Source: Fibrobacter sp. UWB13
Lineage (GTDB): Bacteria; Fibrobacterota; Fibrobacteria; Fibrobacterales; Fibrobacteraceae
Direction: 5' to 3'
Length of the DNA stretch: 64,000 nt
NCBI RefSeq assembly: GCF_900177805.1
Contig: NZ_FXAX01000001.1
Location: forward strand, 1,860,001 to 1,924,000
The translations under genes were made by a program, and so were the position numbers. This document shows positions 51,743 to 61,113 of the stretch, piece after piece. Within the stretch, counting starts at the first letter, position 1; each line of letters opens with the position of its first letter. The notes under the pieces were generated by a model. That model saw only the letters and a list, made by a program, of their open reading frames with translations. It ran no database searches and was not told the DNA's origin.

Positions 51743-52747
51743 ATGAGTCCGACGAAAGCCGACTTCAAAGCTGTTTTATCACAGGCTCGCGACTTGGTAA
51801 AAGTCGAGCTTGACAAGACGGAACAAGTCATTATGCAGGTGGCAAAGAACGCCCCCGCAGGGATTAGTGACCGCCTTGTAACGCTCTTTAGCCGCAAAGG
51901 CAAGCGCATCCGTTCAACACTCCTTTGCCTGCTCGCAAACTGCGGCACGCAAAAGCCGGACATCGATCGTGTTGCACACGCCTGTGCAGCCGTAGAACTT
52001 TTGCACCTTGCAAGCCTCGTGCACGATGACATCATCGATGGTACGGACGTCCGCCGTGGGCAAAAGACAGCCCACCGCGAATGGGGTACGCAAGTAGCCG
52101 TGTTGATTGGCGACTATGTGCTTTCGCAGTCCATGCGCTGCGTCATTGACGAAGAAGCTCGCAACATTCCAGTCATCATCTCTGATGCCGCTGACAAGCT
52201 CATCATCGGTGAAATCATGGAACTCGACCATTGCGGCGACATGGGACTTTCTCGCAAGGCTTACAACGAAATCATCGATGGAAAGACAGCAGCGCTCATT
52301 GACGCCGCAGCACGCATCGGTGGCATTTTGGCCGGTTTCGATCAGCCGATGGTTGATGAATGCGCTAAGATGGGAACGCACTTTGGAATTGCCTTCCAGA
52401 TTATCGACGACCTGCTGGACTATGGCTATGGTTCCGTGAACATGGACAAGGCAAAGTTCACCGACCTTTCAAACGGTCTTATCACGCTTCCGCTCCTCTA
52501 TTACTTCGAGGACTGCACAGCTGAAGAACGTCGTGAAATGGAAGGCTTTATCGCAAAGGCATCTGCAGAAGGCATTCCCGAAAAGATTCAAGACCGCCTG
52601 TTTGCAAAGAAGAGCTTTGCGAAGGCAAAAGCCGAAGCCCAGGAACACTTGGAACAAGCGCTTGCCATTGCCGACAAATTCCCGAAGAGCAACTTCACCG
52701 AAGAAATTACCGCCATGTTCGCCAGCATGTCGGAACGCGGGAACTAA
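51743..52747 (+). CDS. Polyprenyl diphosphate synthase (octa/heptaprenyl type)
   Basis: 334 aa. Both aspartate-rich motifs are complete: FARM with HDDIIDGTDVRRG (DDxxD) and SARM with QIIDDLLDYG. The early KGKRIRSTLLCLLA (Lys-Arg pyrophosphate binding) and RRGQKTAHREWG are typical. It lengthens FPP or GGPP with isopentenyl diphosphate to the side chain of menaquinone. The exact chain length is set by residues before the FARM and cannot be read here. It is the last gene of the gyrB run; a terminator follows at 52802. Closer to IspB/HepS than to FPP synthase, as a long-chain enzyme. Confidence 0.92.
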   Translation: MSPTKADFKAVLSQARDLVKVELDKTEQVIMQVAKNAPAGISDRLVTLFSRKGKRIRSTLLCLLANCGTQKPDIDRVAHACAAVELLHLASLVHDDIIDGTDVRRGQKTAHREWGTQVAVLIGDYVLSQSMRCVIDEEARNIPVIISDAADKLIIGEIMELDHCGDMGLSRKAYNEIIDGKTAALIDAAARIGGILAGFDQPMVDECAKMGTHFGIAFQIIDDLLDYGYGSVNMDKAKFTDLSNGLITLPLLYYFEDCTAEERREMEGFIAKASAEGIPEKIQDRLFAKKSFAKAKAEAQEHLEQALAIADKFPKSNFTEEITAMFASMSERGN

Positions 52748-52801
52748 GGCGACTACGCCGCAGTAAAAAGCAGACAACAGCCACTTTTTACAACACTTTC
52801 T

Positions 52802-52830
52802 AAAAGACAACGTGCCAAACGTTGTCTTTT
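52802..52830 (+). terminator. Terminator of the gyrB/polyprenyl synthase run
   Basis: AAAAGACAACGT (52802-52813) / ACGTTGTCTTTT (52819-52830), 12-bp stem with a GCCAA loop, then ATATTATTTTC. Confidence 0.85.
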
Positions 52831-52876
52831 ATATTATTTTCTTTACAAGTGTTATGGGGCACAAGAAGGAGATCTT

Positions 52877-53581
52877 ATGAAAAACAAGCTTTGGGGGCTT
52901 GCCGTTTTGCCGTTATTATCGGCGTTATTCTCAGCATCATTCTTTACAGGCTGTGCACAAAATAATCCAACAGTATCTATAAACCCGAGCTGGACTGAAA
53001 AACCAACAAAAATTACCGTCGTCTTCACAGAACCTTTTGTCGACAATGTAGACGATCTCGAAGACGATTTAGAAGAATACACCGAAAAATTTGCAGACTG
53101 GTACAAAGCAGAGCTTCAAAAGAATTACGACAGCCTCACCCACAATTCCATCAATTTGGATTTCAAGCAAGTCAACATTGCAGGCATGAGCATTGAGCAC
53201 GATTCTGTAGGAGCAAAAGAATTCAACATTCCAAAGCCCTCAACAATCAACATGAATGAAGGCTACTACATCGCCATTTCAAATGCAGGATTCAGCCGCA
53301 AAGAAGAATCTTACGCCTACCAAGCCTATAATAATTCAAACTATCTATTCGAAAGTGCAAACGATTCAAGCTACGTTAAAAACTCAGGGAACGTCATTGT
53401 CGATAGAGGTCTCTGTTTCTTTGCCGATTACGCCATCTATAACCAGTCCGGTGAACGAGTCGCCTTCGGGCACGAAGCATTCCACAACAAGTTCCCATAT
53501 GCCATGCACCGTAAGCATTGGGAAAAATGCGTCGCTGAATTTGTGAAAAAGAGCCTCGAAGAGACCCCAATCCTGAATTAA
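52877..53581 (+). CDS. Lipoprotein of unknown function
   Basis: 234 aa. Lipobox TGCAQ after a long hydrophobic lead (MKNKLWGLAVLPLLSALFS). The mature protein is acidic with a helical stretch (DDLEDDLEEYTEKFADWYKA) and later alpha/beta segments (INMNEGYYIAISNAGFS, NVIVDRGLCFFADYAIYNQS). It may belong to the LPP20-like/penicillin-binding protein activator superfamily by its overall alpha/beta pattern, but I cannot support that assignment. SD AAGGAGATCTT precedes the ATG. Single gene between two terminators; its role is unknown. Confidence 0.7.
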   Translation: MKNKLWGLAVLPLLSALFSASFFTGCAQNNPTVSINPSWTEKPTKITVVFTEPFVDNVDDLEDDLEEYTEKFADWYKAELQKNYDSLTHNSINLDFKQVNIAGMSIEHDSVGAKEFNIPKPSTINMNEGYYIAISNAGFSRKEESYAYQAYNNSNYLFESANDSSYVKNSGNVIVDRGLCFFADYAIYNQSGERVAFGHEAFHNKFPYAMHRKHWEKCVAEFVKKSLEETPILN

Positions 53582-53586
53582 ACGAT

Positions 53587-53613
53587 AAAACGCGACCACA
53601 ACGGTCGCGTTTT
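53587..53613. terminator. Bidirectional terminator between converging genes
   Basis: AAAACGCGACC (53587-53597) / GGTCGCGTTTT (53603-53613) with an ACAAC loop. Serves the lipoprotein gene and the CorA gene. Confidence 0.85.
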
Positions 53614-53636
53614 CAATCCTAAAGCCAAAATCCAGT

Positions 53637-54569
53637 TTACTTCTTGCGCATCCAAACGGCAAGGAAGACGAACACTGATAAGAAGCAGATGGCGATGATA
53701 ATCCAAAACGCAACCGGAGAACCAACGGTCGCATCGCCGTTCATGCCAAAGGGGAGCTTCACGTTCATGCCAAACAAGCTTGCGAAGAACGTCGGGAGCG
53801 AAATAGAAATCGTCACGATAGTGAGGTTCTTCATCAACTGGTTCACGTTGTTGTTGATCACGCTTGCACGAGCATCCATCATAGATGTCAAAATGTTGGC
53901 GTAAATATTAGCCTGTTGCAAGCTCTGCCCGTTTTCAATTTGGATATCTTCCAAAAGTTCACGTTCAGCTTCGGTCCAGTTGAGGCTACGACCAAGCTGC
54001 AACTTGCGCAATAGCGTATCGTTACTGTTCAAGGCGCTCACGTAGTAAATCAAGCCCTTGTTCAAGCTGAACATCGAGAGCAAATACTTGTTTTCCATCG
54101 ACGTATTGAGACGGAGTTCCAAGTCGTCATTGATGCGGTTGATGATCTTCAAGTGTTCATTGAAGTGTGCAATCGCAAAGCTCAGCACGCGGAGCACAAA
54201 CGTATTCAGGCTGTCGATTTTCGAGAACTTGCGCTCATCCATCACTGGGATATCGCTGTCCGTAAGGAGCAAGACCCAGTCCTTGAAAATGAAAATTCCA
54301 AAAGATTCCACGCGGAACTGGAAATTATCCTCGGCAGAATAATTCTTGGGCTTCTTAAACACGATGGTCGTAAAATCATCGTCATATTCGATACGGGAAA
54401 GTTCGTCCGAGTCAAATGCGGAGGCAATCGTATGTTCCGTTATCTCATATTCCTTAACAAGGATGCTGCGCTGTTCCTGGCTTAAAGAACCCATCATAAC
54501 GATGTCAGCAGCTTCTTCGTTCGGAGCTACTGAGAGACGACCGGATTCGATTTTGTAATACTTGAGCAT
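53637..54569 (-). CDS. CorA-family Mg2+/divalent cation channel
   Basis: 310 aa from ATG 54569 (GGGGGC upstream; a start at 54596 is also in frame). The signature FGMNV occurs after a long helix in the C-terminal two-helix hairpin (LPTFFASLFGMNVKLPFGMNG ... FWIIIAICFLSVFVFLAVWMRKK). The N-terminal alpha/beta domain and the helical stalk (FAIAHFNEHLKIINRINDDL) fit CorA/MM0567-type pentamers. It mediates passive uptake of Mg2+, and in some members Co2+ or Ni2+. Not ZntB, which would differ in the stalk, although that is not fully excluded. Confidence 0.9.
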   Translation of the reverse strand: MLKYYKIESGRLSVAPNEEAADIVMMGSLSQEQRSILVKEYEITEHTIASAFDSDELSRIEYDDDFTTIVFKKPKNYSAEDNFQFRVESFGIFIFKDWVLLLTDSDIPVMDERKFSKIDSLNTFVLRVLSFAIAHFNEHLKIINRINDDLELRLNTSMENKYLLSMFSLNKGLIYYVSALNSNDTLLRKLQLGRSLNWTEAERELLEDIQIENGQSLQQANIYANILTSMMDARASVINNNVNQLMKNLTIVTISISLPTFFASLFGMNVKLPFGMNGDATVGSPVAFWIIIAICFLSVFVFLAVWMRKK

Positions 54570-54673
54570 ACCGCCCCCTTTATCGAACATGGGCAATATA
54601 GTAAAAAAGACCCTGTGCGAAAACCCGAGAAGAAAGAAAAGCTATTAAAAACAGCAGATAATAGCAATAGAAA

Positions 54674-54696
54674 AGCCCCGGCACTAAGCCGGGGCT
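54674..54696 (-). terminator. Terminator of secDF, made of the REP-like core
   Basis: AGCCCCGGC (54674-54682) / GCCGGGGCT (54688-54696), ACTAA loop; on the minus strand it runs into TTTTCTATTG. The core CCCCGGCACTAAGCCGGGG is the same as in the REP-like family. Confidence 0.75.
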
Positions 54697-54742
54697 CTCT
54701 AGTCTTAAATCTGTAGCCGCGTAGCGGCGTACTCTCGTCTAA

Positions 54743-57355
54743 TTACACACCCTTCTTGAACTTCTTGCTCCACCAGAGAACGATCGGAGAGCAGACGCAC
54801 ACAGAAGAGTAAGTACCGATGAGGATACCGAAGCACTGAACGAGACCGAAGTCGCGGATGGAAGAGCCACCCTTAACAGCGAGAACCACGCAAACGAAGA
54901 GCGTCGTGAGAGAGGTAATCACCGTACGGCTGAAGCACTGGTTCAAAGAGCTATTGATGGTCTGTTCGTACTTAGCAGAACCGAAGATAGCGGTATTTTC
55001 ACGGATACGGTCGAAGTTCACGATGGTGTCGTTGACAGAGTAACCAATCATCGTGAGGAGCGAAGCGATCAAGGCGCCATCGAAAGAAAGGCTGAAGGCA
55101 GAGATGAAGCCGAGCGTAATGATGGTATCGTGAATAAGGCCGAGCACAGCAGCAACACCGAAGCCAAGGCCGAGCTTGCCGAATCGGAACCACACATAGA
55201 GAGCGATGCCAAGCCATGCGAGAATCACAGACAAAATAGCATTGAAGCGGAGTTCCTTACCGATGGTCGGACCCACAGCGTCCTTAGCCACGATCTGGCA
55301 CTTCTGATTTGCAGCTTCGAAAGCCTTAGCCATGGCGAGTTCGAAGCTCGTGTCATCACCGCGAACGCTGATTTGGTAAGAGTTAGCAGATGTACCGCCG
55401 AGAGAGCGGACGCGAGCACCCTGAATGCCAGCCTTGCTCAAAGCCTTGTTCAAGTCGGTTTCGTGCTTGGCGTCATCCTGATACTGAATCGTATAGACCT
55501 GACCACCCGTGAAGTCGATGCTGAAATCAAAGCCCTTCACAGCGATGCAAGCGATACTTGCGATAATGAGAATCCAGGAGAGAACCCTGAACTTGCCGCG
55601 GTTCTTCATAATCTGGAGGTTAGCATTGTTCAAAGTCTTGAAGCCAGAACCGATAGAGAGCGTCGTTCTGTCGCGCTTAGCAAGTCTCCAGTCGAACACG
55701 GCACGGGAAATCGTGATAGCGCAGAAGAGAGAAGTGAGGATACCGATCGTAAGAGTAAGACCGAAACCCTTGACAGAACCCGTACCAATCTTGTACAAAA
55801 TAAGACCCGTCAAAACAGTCGTCAAGTTGGAGTCCAAGATGGCGCTGAATGCACGTTCGTAACCCTTGGCGACAGCGGCGCGAGCCGTGAGGCCGTTCTT
55901 GAGTTCTTCACGGATACGTTCGAAAATAATCACGTTCGCGTCGAGAGACATACCGACGACGAGGATGAAACCAGCAATACCCGGGAGAGTAAGCGTAGCG
56001 TTGAACACAGACATCACAGCGGCAGTCACGAGAGCGTTGACCATCACGCCGATACTTGCGATGAAGCCACCGAGACGGTAGTAAGCAACCATGAACACCA
56101 AGCAGAGCAAGAGGCCGATAGCACCGGAACCGAAGCCCTGCACAATGTTTTCTTCACCGAGAGTTGCACCGACGCTACGGCTTTCGATGATCTGCATCGG
56201 AGCCTTGAGGGCGCCAGCCTTGAGCACGACAGCGAGACGGTTAGCTTCAGCCATGTCGTCAAGACCCGTAATCTGAGCTTCACCGTTCGGGATACGGTCA
56301 CGGATGACCGGAGCGCTGATGACCTGGTTATCGAGAACGATGGCCATCTGCTTACCGACGTTAGCTGCAGTAACAGCAGAGAACTTCTTAGGACCGATGC
56401 CGCCGAACTTGAGGTTCACAGCAACTTCACCGGCGCTCATACCATCGCTGACGCGGTACGGACGAGCATCCGTGATATCGTCACCGCCCATTTCTGCACG
56501 GCGCTTGAGGAGGTAAAGACGCTTAGCCTTGATGTTTGCATCGCGGCGGAGTTTTTCGAGACCGCTACCGAAAGCAAATGCGACATCGCGCGGGATGAGC
56601 TTCTGGACACCTTCAGTGGCGAGGAGCTTCTTCACCTTTTCGATGCTTTCTTCAGCAATGAAACCGCCATTGCCGAAAGAGAGGAAGAAAGAGGAAAGGG
56701 ACTGTCCGACCACGTCTGCCGGAGCGGCTTCTGCAACAGCGGAATCCTTCTTTTCAGCAGCTTCAGTCTTTGCAACGCCACCAGCAAGGAGTTCATCGTC
56801 CGACAATGCTTCCTTCTTCACAGAGTCCGTCTTAGCAGAGTCTGTTGCAGCGGAATCAGCAATGATGTCAGTCGTCTGACGAGTCAGGTACTGGTCGATG
56901 AGGCTAACAACCTGCGTAAACTTTTCAGATTCAGCGAGAATCTTGAATTCGAGCTTTGCCGTAGAACCCACGAGAGCCTTTGCCGTGGAGTCATCCACAC
57001 CAGCCAGTTCAACGACAATGCGGTCGTCGCCGGTCGGGGAAATCTGCGGTTCAGAAAGACCGTACTGGTCAACACGGTTACGAATAATTTCAAGAGACTG
57101 AGCCTGGATATCCTTGATATCTTCACCATCCTTCAGGCTAGACTGGTCAATCTGGAGCGTGATGCTAGTACCACCAGCAAGGTCCAAACCGAAGTTGATG
57201 GACTTCGAGCCCAGTTTCGGATTTTCCTTGAGGAAGGTCTGCTTTGCTTCACCCTTCTTGGAGTGAACCTGAATAGAAGGCCATACAGTGTAGGCCGAAA
57301 GAATGATGACTGCGAGAATGATGAATTCTCGGAAGCCGAATTTATTTTTTTTCAT
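54743..57355 (-). CDS. secDF: Fused protein-export membrane protein SecD-SecF
   Basis: 870 aa from ATG 57355 (AAGGGATT upstream). SecD part: LDLAGGTSITLQID, the P1 region DDRIVVELAGVDD, then the transmembrane core VVGMSLDANVIIFERIREELKNG. An insert of Ala/Ser/Lys residues (about 160-225) lies within the P1 loop. SecF part: VKGFDFSIDFTGGQVYTI, RSLGGTSANSYQISV and TMIGYSVNDTIVNFDRIRENT. Twelve transmembrane helices in total. It uses the proton motive force to pull proteins after SecA translocation. The fused form is usual in Bacteroidota and Fibrobacterota. Single gene. Confidence 0.95.
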   Translation of the reverse strand: MKKNKFGFREFIILAVIILSAYTVWPSIQVHSKKGEAKQTFLKENPKLGSKSINFGLDLAGGTSITLQIDQSSLKDGEDIKDIQAQSLEIIRNRVDQYGLSEPQISPTGDDRIVVELAGVDDSTAKALVGSTAKLEFKILAESEKFTQVVSLIDQYLTRQTTDIIADSAATDSAKTDSVKKEALSDDELLAGGVAKTEAAEKKDSAVAEAAPADVVGQSLSSFFLSFGNGGFIAEESIEKVKKLLATEGVQKLIPRDVAFAFGSGLEKLRRDANIKAKRLYLLKRRAEMGGDDITDARPYRVSDGMSAGEVAVNLKFGGIGPKKFSAVTAANVGKQMAIVLDNQVISAPVIRDRIPNGEAQITGLDDMAEANRLAVVLKAGALKAPMQIIESRSVGATLGEENIVQGFGSGAIGLLLCLVFMVAYYRLGGFIASIGVMVNALVTAAVMSVFNATLTLPGIAGFILVVGMSLDANVIIFERIREELKNGLTARAAVAKGYERAFSAILDSNLTTVLTGLILYKIGTGSVKGFGLTLTIGILTSLFCAITISRAVFDWRLAKRDRTTLSIGSGFKTLNNANLQIMKNRGKFRVLSWILIIASIACIAVKGFDFSIDFTGGQVYTIQYQDDAKHETDLNKALSKAGIQGARVRSLGGTSANSYQISVRGDDTSFELAMAKAFEAANQKCQIVAKDAVGPTIGKELRFNAILSVILAWLGIALYVWFRFGKLGLGFGVAAVLGLIHDTIITLGFISAFSLSFDGALIASLLTMIGYSVNDTIVNFDRIRENTAIFGSAKYEQTINSSLNQCFSRTVITSLTTLFVCVVLAVKGGSSIRDFGLVQCFGILIGTYSSVCVCSPIVLWWSKKFKKGV

Positions 57356-57409
57356 TTGTAATCCCTTAAAAGGCATTATACATACTAGTTGCGGGACAAA
57401 GATAGAAAA

Positions 57410-57540
57410 GTAGGAAGTAGGAAGTAAGAAGTAAGAAGTAATTTTAGGCTCAAAAAGGGGGATGTTCCCCTGATTGCAGCCCCTACGGGTCTTCCATCAC
57501 CCCTTCAAACGGGCTTCAGACGCCAGCCCGTAACGCCTGG
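57410..57540. repeat. Composite intergenic repeat, second copy
   Basis: AGTAGGAA/AGTAAGAA tandem (57410-57441), GGGGGATGTTCCCC (57457-57470), CACCCCTTCAAACGGGC (57498-57514), then GCCCGTAACGCC. The module order is the same as at 34025-34141. Confidence 0.6.
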
Positions 57541-57541
57541 C

Positions 57542-58837
57542 TTATTTTATCTCAAACAAAGGATCGGTTTTTGCGGTCGAAACAACAAGAGTCATCTTCT
57601 TCTTGCCGAGGGTACGGATAATTTCTAGGCGACCTGCACGATAGGCAATCTCAAGCGAGCCCTCGCGAAGCACACGCTCCTTATTACGGAGTGCAATCAA
57701 CCCTTTTAAATAATCATAGACAGGCGTCTTCTGCATTTCCGCAAATTTATCCCACGGGAACGATCTACGGTTATCGGGGTCCTTGCCCCCCAACATGCCG
57801 ATTTCGTCGCCATAATATATACAAGGAGCGCCCGGTAAAAAGAACAACAGCGCAAGCGCAAGTTTCACGCGCTGCAAATTTGAGCACGGGAGCGAAGATA
57901 ACCGAATCGTATCGTGACTCCCGAGCAAATTCATCGGCACGCCGAAACGGCCTTCCGGGAACGCTTCACGCAAACGCTTTGCAAACTCGGCAAGTGCAAT
58001 TGGCTTTTCGTCAAAGAGATACGCAAGCACCGCCTTACGCAAGGGATAATTCATCACGCCATCAAACTGGTCGCCCTGCAACCAGCGCGAAGGCTCATCC
58101 CAAATCTCACCGACAATGTACGCTTCCGGGTTAATCGCCTTGATGCGGCGACGGAATTCCTGCCAAAAACTATCGTCATCAATCTCGTTCGGAACATCGA
58201 GGCGCCAGCCGTCAATACCGCGCTTCATCCAATATTCGCCCACCGAGAAAAGGTAATCGCGAACGTCAGGATTATCAGTATTGAACTTCGGGAGTGCGGG
58301 GTAACCCCACCAGCAATCGTAATTGGGCTTGCCCGAATACGCGTGGAGCGGCCAGCCGTGCACATGGAACCAATCTACATACGGAGAGTTTTTGCCCAGC
58401 TCCATCAAGCTGTTGAACTGGAAAAATCCGCGTGAGCAATGGTTGAACACGCCATCCAAAATCACTCGAAGCCCAAGCTTGTGCGCTTTCTTGACAAGCT
58501 TATCAAAATCCTTGAGAGTCCCCAAAACTGGGTCAATTTCAAAATAGTCAACCGTATGGTAACGGTGATTCGAATTGCTCTTGAAAATCGGGCAAAGGTA
58601 AATGGCATTCACGCCAAGCGACGCAATGTATTCAAGCTTTTCGCAAATGCCCGCGAGGTTTCCGCCGAACATGTTTTCACGGGTCGGGAGCGTATCCCAA
58701 TCCACAAACTTCCCGACCGCCTTGTACTTTGCACTACGGCAAAAGCGGTCCGGAAAAATTTGATAGAAAACGGCGTCCTTGCCCCAGGCGGGAGCGCTAA
58801 ATCTTCCAGAGGGCACGGGACTTACGTTCTTCGACAA
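57542..58837 (-). CDS. GH13 alpha-amylase family protein (maltodextrin/neopullulanase-like)
   Basis: 431 aa. All four GH13 regions are present: ILDGVFNH (region I), GWRLDVPNE with nucleophile Asp (II), VGEIWDE with acid/base Glu (III), and LGSHDT (IV). A neopullulanase-like GH13 core without the N-terminal starch domain; KDAVFYQIFPDRFCRS marks the beginning. It should cleave alpha-1,4-glucans in the cytoplasm (no signal peptide). It overlaps malQ by 41 bp; the start is TTG 58837 or GTG 58816, neither with a clear Shine-Dalgarno, so translation is likely coupled to malQ. Confidence 0.9.
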   Translation of the reverse strand: MSKNVSPVPSGRFSAPAWGKDAVFYQIFPDRFCRSAKYKAVGKFVDWDTLPTRENMFGGNLAGICEKLEYIASLGVNAIYLCPIFKSNSNHRYHTVDYFEIDPVLGTLKDFDKLVKKAHKLGLRVILDGVFNHCSRGFFQFNSLMELGKNSPYVDWFHVHGWPLHAYSGKPNYDCWWGYPALPKFNTDNPDVRDYLFSVGEYWMKRGIDGWRLDVPNEIDDDSFWQEFRRRIKAINPEAYIVGEIWDEPSRWLQGDQFDGVMNYPLRKAVLAYLFDEKPIALAEFAKRLREAFPEGRFGVPMNLLGSHDTIRLSSLPCSNLQRVKLALALLFFLPGAPCIYYGDEIGMLGGKDPDNRRSFPWDKFAEMQKTPVYDYLKGLIALRNKERVLREGSLEIAYRAGRLEIIRTLGKKKMTLVVSTAKTDPLFEIK

Positions 58838-60770
58838 GTTTGTTAATCTCCGAAATCAAGCCCGCATTGGCAAGCAAGTCCTCGACACTGCACGGAGTGC
58901 GATAAGTCCAGTTCTTGCCACCGACCGTTCCCGGAATGTTGACGCGTTCTTCCTTCGGGTCGCAATCAGAAAGCGAAGCCGAAAGTGCAAAGTAGTCCTG
59001 GATCGGCGGGATGCAGAACAAACTATTTGCAGTAAACACATGCGACAAAATGTCGTGCACCACCGGCGGCGTAAGCTTTTCAGGAGCAACACCCGGCAAG
59101 CCCGCATGAGACCAGTAGAAGCCCTTGTCAAAATCAGGTTCTTCCCAGAGACCGCGCAAGGTCGAAGTGTCGTGGCAGCTCGTTGTGCAAACGGAGAGAC
59201 GCGGGTATTCATCCATGCTGTAGTACGGAGAATACGGAACATTCCAGTTGCGAGCCCAGCGTTCAATACGCAACGACATGATATCGAGCTTCTTGAGCAC
59301 GGTCGGCACGCATGGCGGCACAGCGCCAAGATCTTCGGCACAAACGAGCATATCCGTTTCGTTGGCGAGTACAGACAAAAGCTTCATGGCATTCTGTTCC
59401 CAGAGTGCGTTCTGAGCCTGTTCATTTTGGCCAATCAAGTCATGCAATTTATCTTGTTCGTTCTGCGGGAGCGTAAAGAGCACCGGCTGGTTGTACCAGT
59501 ACCAGTACGGGTAGAACGTATTTTCGTCACCCGTCGGGATAAACACGCGGTTCCAGTAAACGCGGAGCATGGAATCCTTGACTTCTTGCGGTTCGTCAAG
59601 CGAAAGAATTGCGCGTTCCGACAAGTATTCCGGTTTGATGACAAAGCGGTCGAACTTTCCCGGCAAATTTTCAAAATACAGAGAGATAAGCCTGTCCGTT
59701 TCCTTGCCGAGGAACTCGCGCAGCTGGTCCACAGAGAAGTTCGGACGGCGCAAATATTCAAGCGTTTCACGGTAGAAACCCGCATTGCGGAGCACGTCCC
59801 ATGTAAGCGGGATGGACGGCTGGAAGCGGCCCAAGATACCCGTCGATTCAGATTCAGGAATGGCCCAAATGCGGAAGAATCCGAGCACGTGGTCAATGCG
59901 GTAAGCGTGATAGAACTTGCTAGCCTGAGCCAAACGGCGGCGCCACCAACCAAAGTCATCGGCTTCAAGCACGTCCCAACGGTAAGTCGGGAAGCCCCAG
60001 TTCTGGCCACCGTAGCTGAACATGTCAGGAGGTGCACCCGCGCGGTCGGCAAGCGAAAAATACTTGCGGTCAAACCACACGTCGGCACTGTCTTCGTTGA
60101 TGAGGATAGGCACGTCGCCCTTCAAACGGAGCCCAAGTTTGGAGACTTCGTTCACGGCGGCGGTAAACTGACCTTCGGCGGTGTACTGCATCCAGGCCTG
60201 GAACAGCACGTCCCTGTAGTTCTTCATCCAAAGCTTGTCGACATCGGCAGCGGAGGGGTTCTGGAACTTTTTCCAGTCTTTCCAGCTAGCTTCGTTATTC
60301 TGCGCCTTGAGCGTGCAATAAACGCAATAGGACTTGACCCAGGAATTCTTGTCAATCCATGCCAGGAGCTTCTTTGAAGACTTCAGGACGTCATACTGGT
60401 TATCAAAAATCTTGCGAAGGATGGCACGCTTCCATGTGGTAATGCGGTAGTAGTCCACACGTTCAATTTCAGCGAACTGTTCACGCGCCTTTTCGATTTC
60501 ATGTTCGAGGACGGTAGCGCCTTCAACGGACTGCACATTGATGAACACCGGGTTCAAGGCAAATGCGCTGCGAGCACTGTAAGGACTCGACTCGGAGCCA
60601 GTATCATTTACAGGCAAAAGCTGAATGATATTGAATCCGCAGAACTTTGCCCACTGGGCGAACGGAATCAAATCCAAGAATTCGCCAATGCCAATGCTGT
60701 GCTTGCTGTGAAGACTGAAAAGGGGAACGGCTACGCCGGTTTGAAAGGAAGTTAAATCACCATATCGCAT
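58797..60770 (-). CDS. malQ: 4-alpha-glucanotransferase (amylomaltase, GH77)
   Basis: 657 aa. GH77 motifs: QTGVAVPLFSLHSKHSIGIGEF, IQLLPVNDTGSESSPYSARSAFALNP, the catalytic region YRIDHVLGFFRIWAIP, CAEDLGAVPPCVP and CHDTSTLRGLWEE. It transfers glucan chains between maltodextrins, often in glycogen or starch metabolism. No signal peptide. Together with the overlapping GH13 gene it forms a two-gene maltodextrin unit. Length (about 650) agrees with the bacterial type. Start ATG 60770. Confidence 0.95.
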   Translation of the reverse strand: MRYGDLTSFQTGVAVPLFSLHSKHSIGIGEFLDLIPFAQWAKFCGFNIIQLLPVNDTGSESSPYSARSAFALNPVFINVQSVEGATVLEHEIEKAREQFAEIERVDYYRITTWKRAILRKIFDNQYDVLKSSKKLLAWIDKNSWVKSYCVYCTLKAQNNEASWKDWKKFQNPSAADVDKLWMKNYRDVLFQAWMQYTAEGQFTAAVNEVSKLGLRLKGDVPILINEDSADVWFDRKYFSLADRAGAPPDMFSYGGQNWGFPTYRWDVLEADDFGWWRRRLAQASKFYHAYRIDHVLGFFRIWAIPESESTGILGRFQPSIPLTWDVLRNAGFYRETLEYLRRPNFSVDQLREFLGKETDRLISLYFENLPGKFDRFVIKPEYLSERAILSLDEPQEVKDSMLRVYWNRVFIPTGDENTFYPYWYWYNQPVLFTLPQNEQDKLHDLIGQNEQAQNALWEQNAMKLLSVLANETDMLVCAEDLGAVPPCVPTVLKKLDIMSLRIERWARNWNVPYSPYYSMDEYPRLSVCTTSCHDTSTLRGLWEEPDFDKGFYWSHAGLPGVAPEKLTPPVVHDILSHVFTANSLFCIPPIQDYFALSASLSDCDPKEERVNIPGTVGGKNWTYRTPCSVEDLLANAGLISEINKLVEERKSRALWKI

Positions 60771-60823
60771 GCTTCAAATATAACTCTAATTTTGTAAAAG
60801 ATTCTTTTAAATTGCTAGCAAAT

Positions 60824-60849
60824 AAAAAAAGGCTCGGAAACCCGAGACC
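60824..60849 (-). terminator. Terminator of micro-ORF cassette 1
   Basis: On the minus strand: GGTCTCGG, GTTT loop, CCGAGCC (one bulged T), then TTTTTTTATT. It lies about 30 bp after the stop of the first micro-ORF. Confidence 0.8.
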
Positions 60850-60879
60850 AATTCTTATTCTTAATCGTTCTTTATAGAA

Positions 60880-60942
60880 TTAAGCGCGCTTTGCGTACTT
60901 CTTAAAGCTCTTGATCAAGAGGGCGGCGAGAATGCAGTACAT
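60880..60942 (-). CDS. Micro-ORF 1: 20-residue hydrophobic-cationic peptide
   Basis: Encodes MYCILAALLIKSFKKYAKRA then TAA. AAGGAG lies 8 nt before the ATG. The first half is hydrophobic, the second cationic (Lys x4, Arg x1), so it may lie across or on a membrane as an amphipathic helix. It has its own promoter (60973-61001) and terminator. An identical peptide is encoded by micro-ORF 2; the three nucleotide differences (ATC/ATT, AAG/AAA, GCA/GCT) are all silent. That pattern argues for selection on the peptide. It resembles type I toxins of the Ibs/Ldr kind or phenol-soluble-modulin-like peptides in plan only. No family recognised. Confidence 0.7.
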   Translation of the reverse strand: MYCILAALLIKSFKKYAKRA

Positions 60943-60972
60943 TATTTTGACTCCTTGTTTTTGACGGCGCCA

Positions 60973-61001
60973 ATATTAACAAAGTTTTACTAACACGTCA
61001 A
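60973..61001 (-). promoter_or_regulatory. Promoter of micro-ORF 1
   Basis: TTGACG (61001-60996), 17-bp spacer, TAATAT (60978-60973). From here to the ATG is a 28-nt leader, TGGCGCCGTCAAAAACAAGG then AGTCAAAA, identical to copy 2. Confidence 0.75.
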
Positions 61002-61067
61002 GGTATTTTAGTATATATTTCGGCAACTTTTTTGGACATTTCGTCCATACCAAAATGTCGCCCCGCA

Positions 61068-61102
61068 CTTGTCACCCCGGCCTCCGTGCCGGGGTCGCCA
61101 TA
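61068..61102. repeat. REP-like palindrome between the two micro-ORF cassettes
   Basis: CTTGTCACCCCGGCCTCCGT then GCCGGGGTCGCCAT. Its reverse complement matches the 8158 copy in ATGGCGACCCCGGCAC and GGCCGGGGTGACAAG. Confidence 0.7.
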
Positions 61103-61113
61103 CACATCTTCAT

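Noticed and set aside
52877-53581. Assignment of the lipoprotein as a penicillin-binding-protein activator
   Set aside because: Only a vague alpha/beta pattern; no conserved motif supports it.
55130-57361. Plus-strand open frame of 743 codons antisense to secDF
   Set aside because: Composition is His/Glu/Ser-rich with no domain; the secDF frame explains the DNA.
58779-60377. Plus-strand frame of 532 codons antisense to malQ
   Set aside because: Arg/Val-rich shadow; malQ motifs are complete on the other strand.
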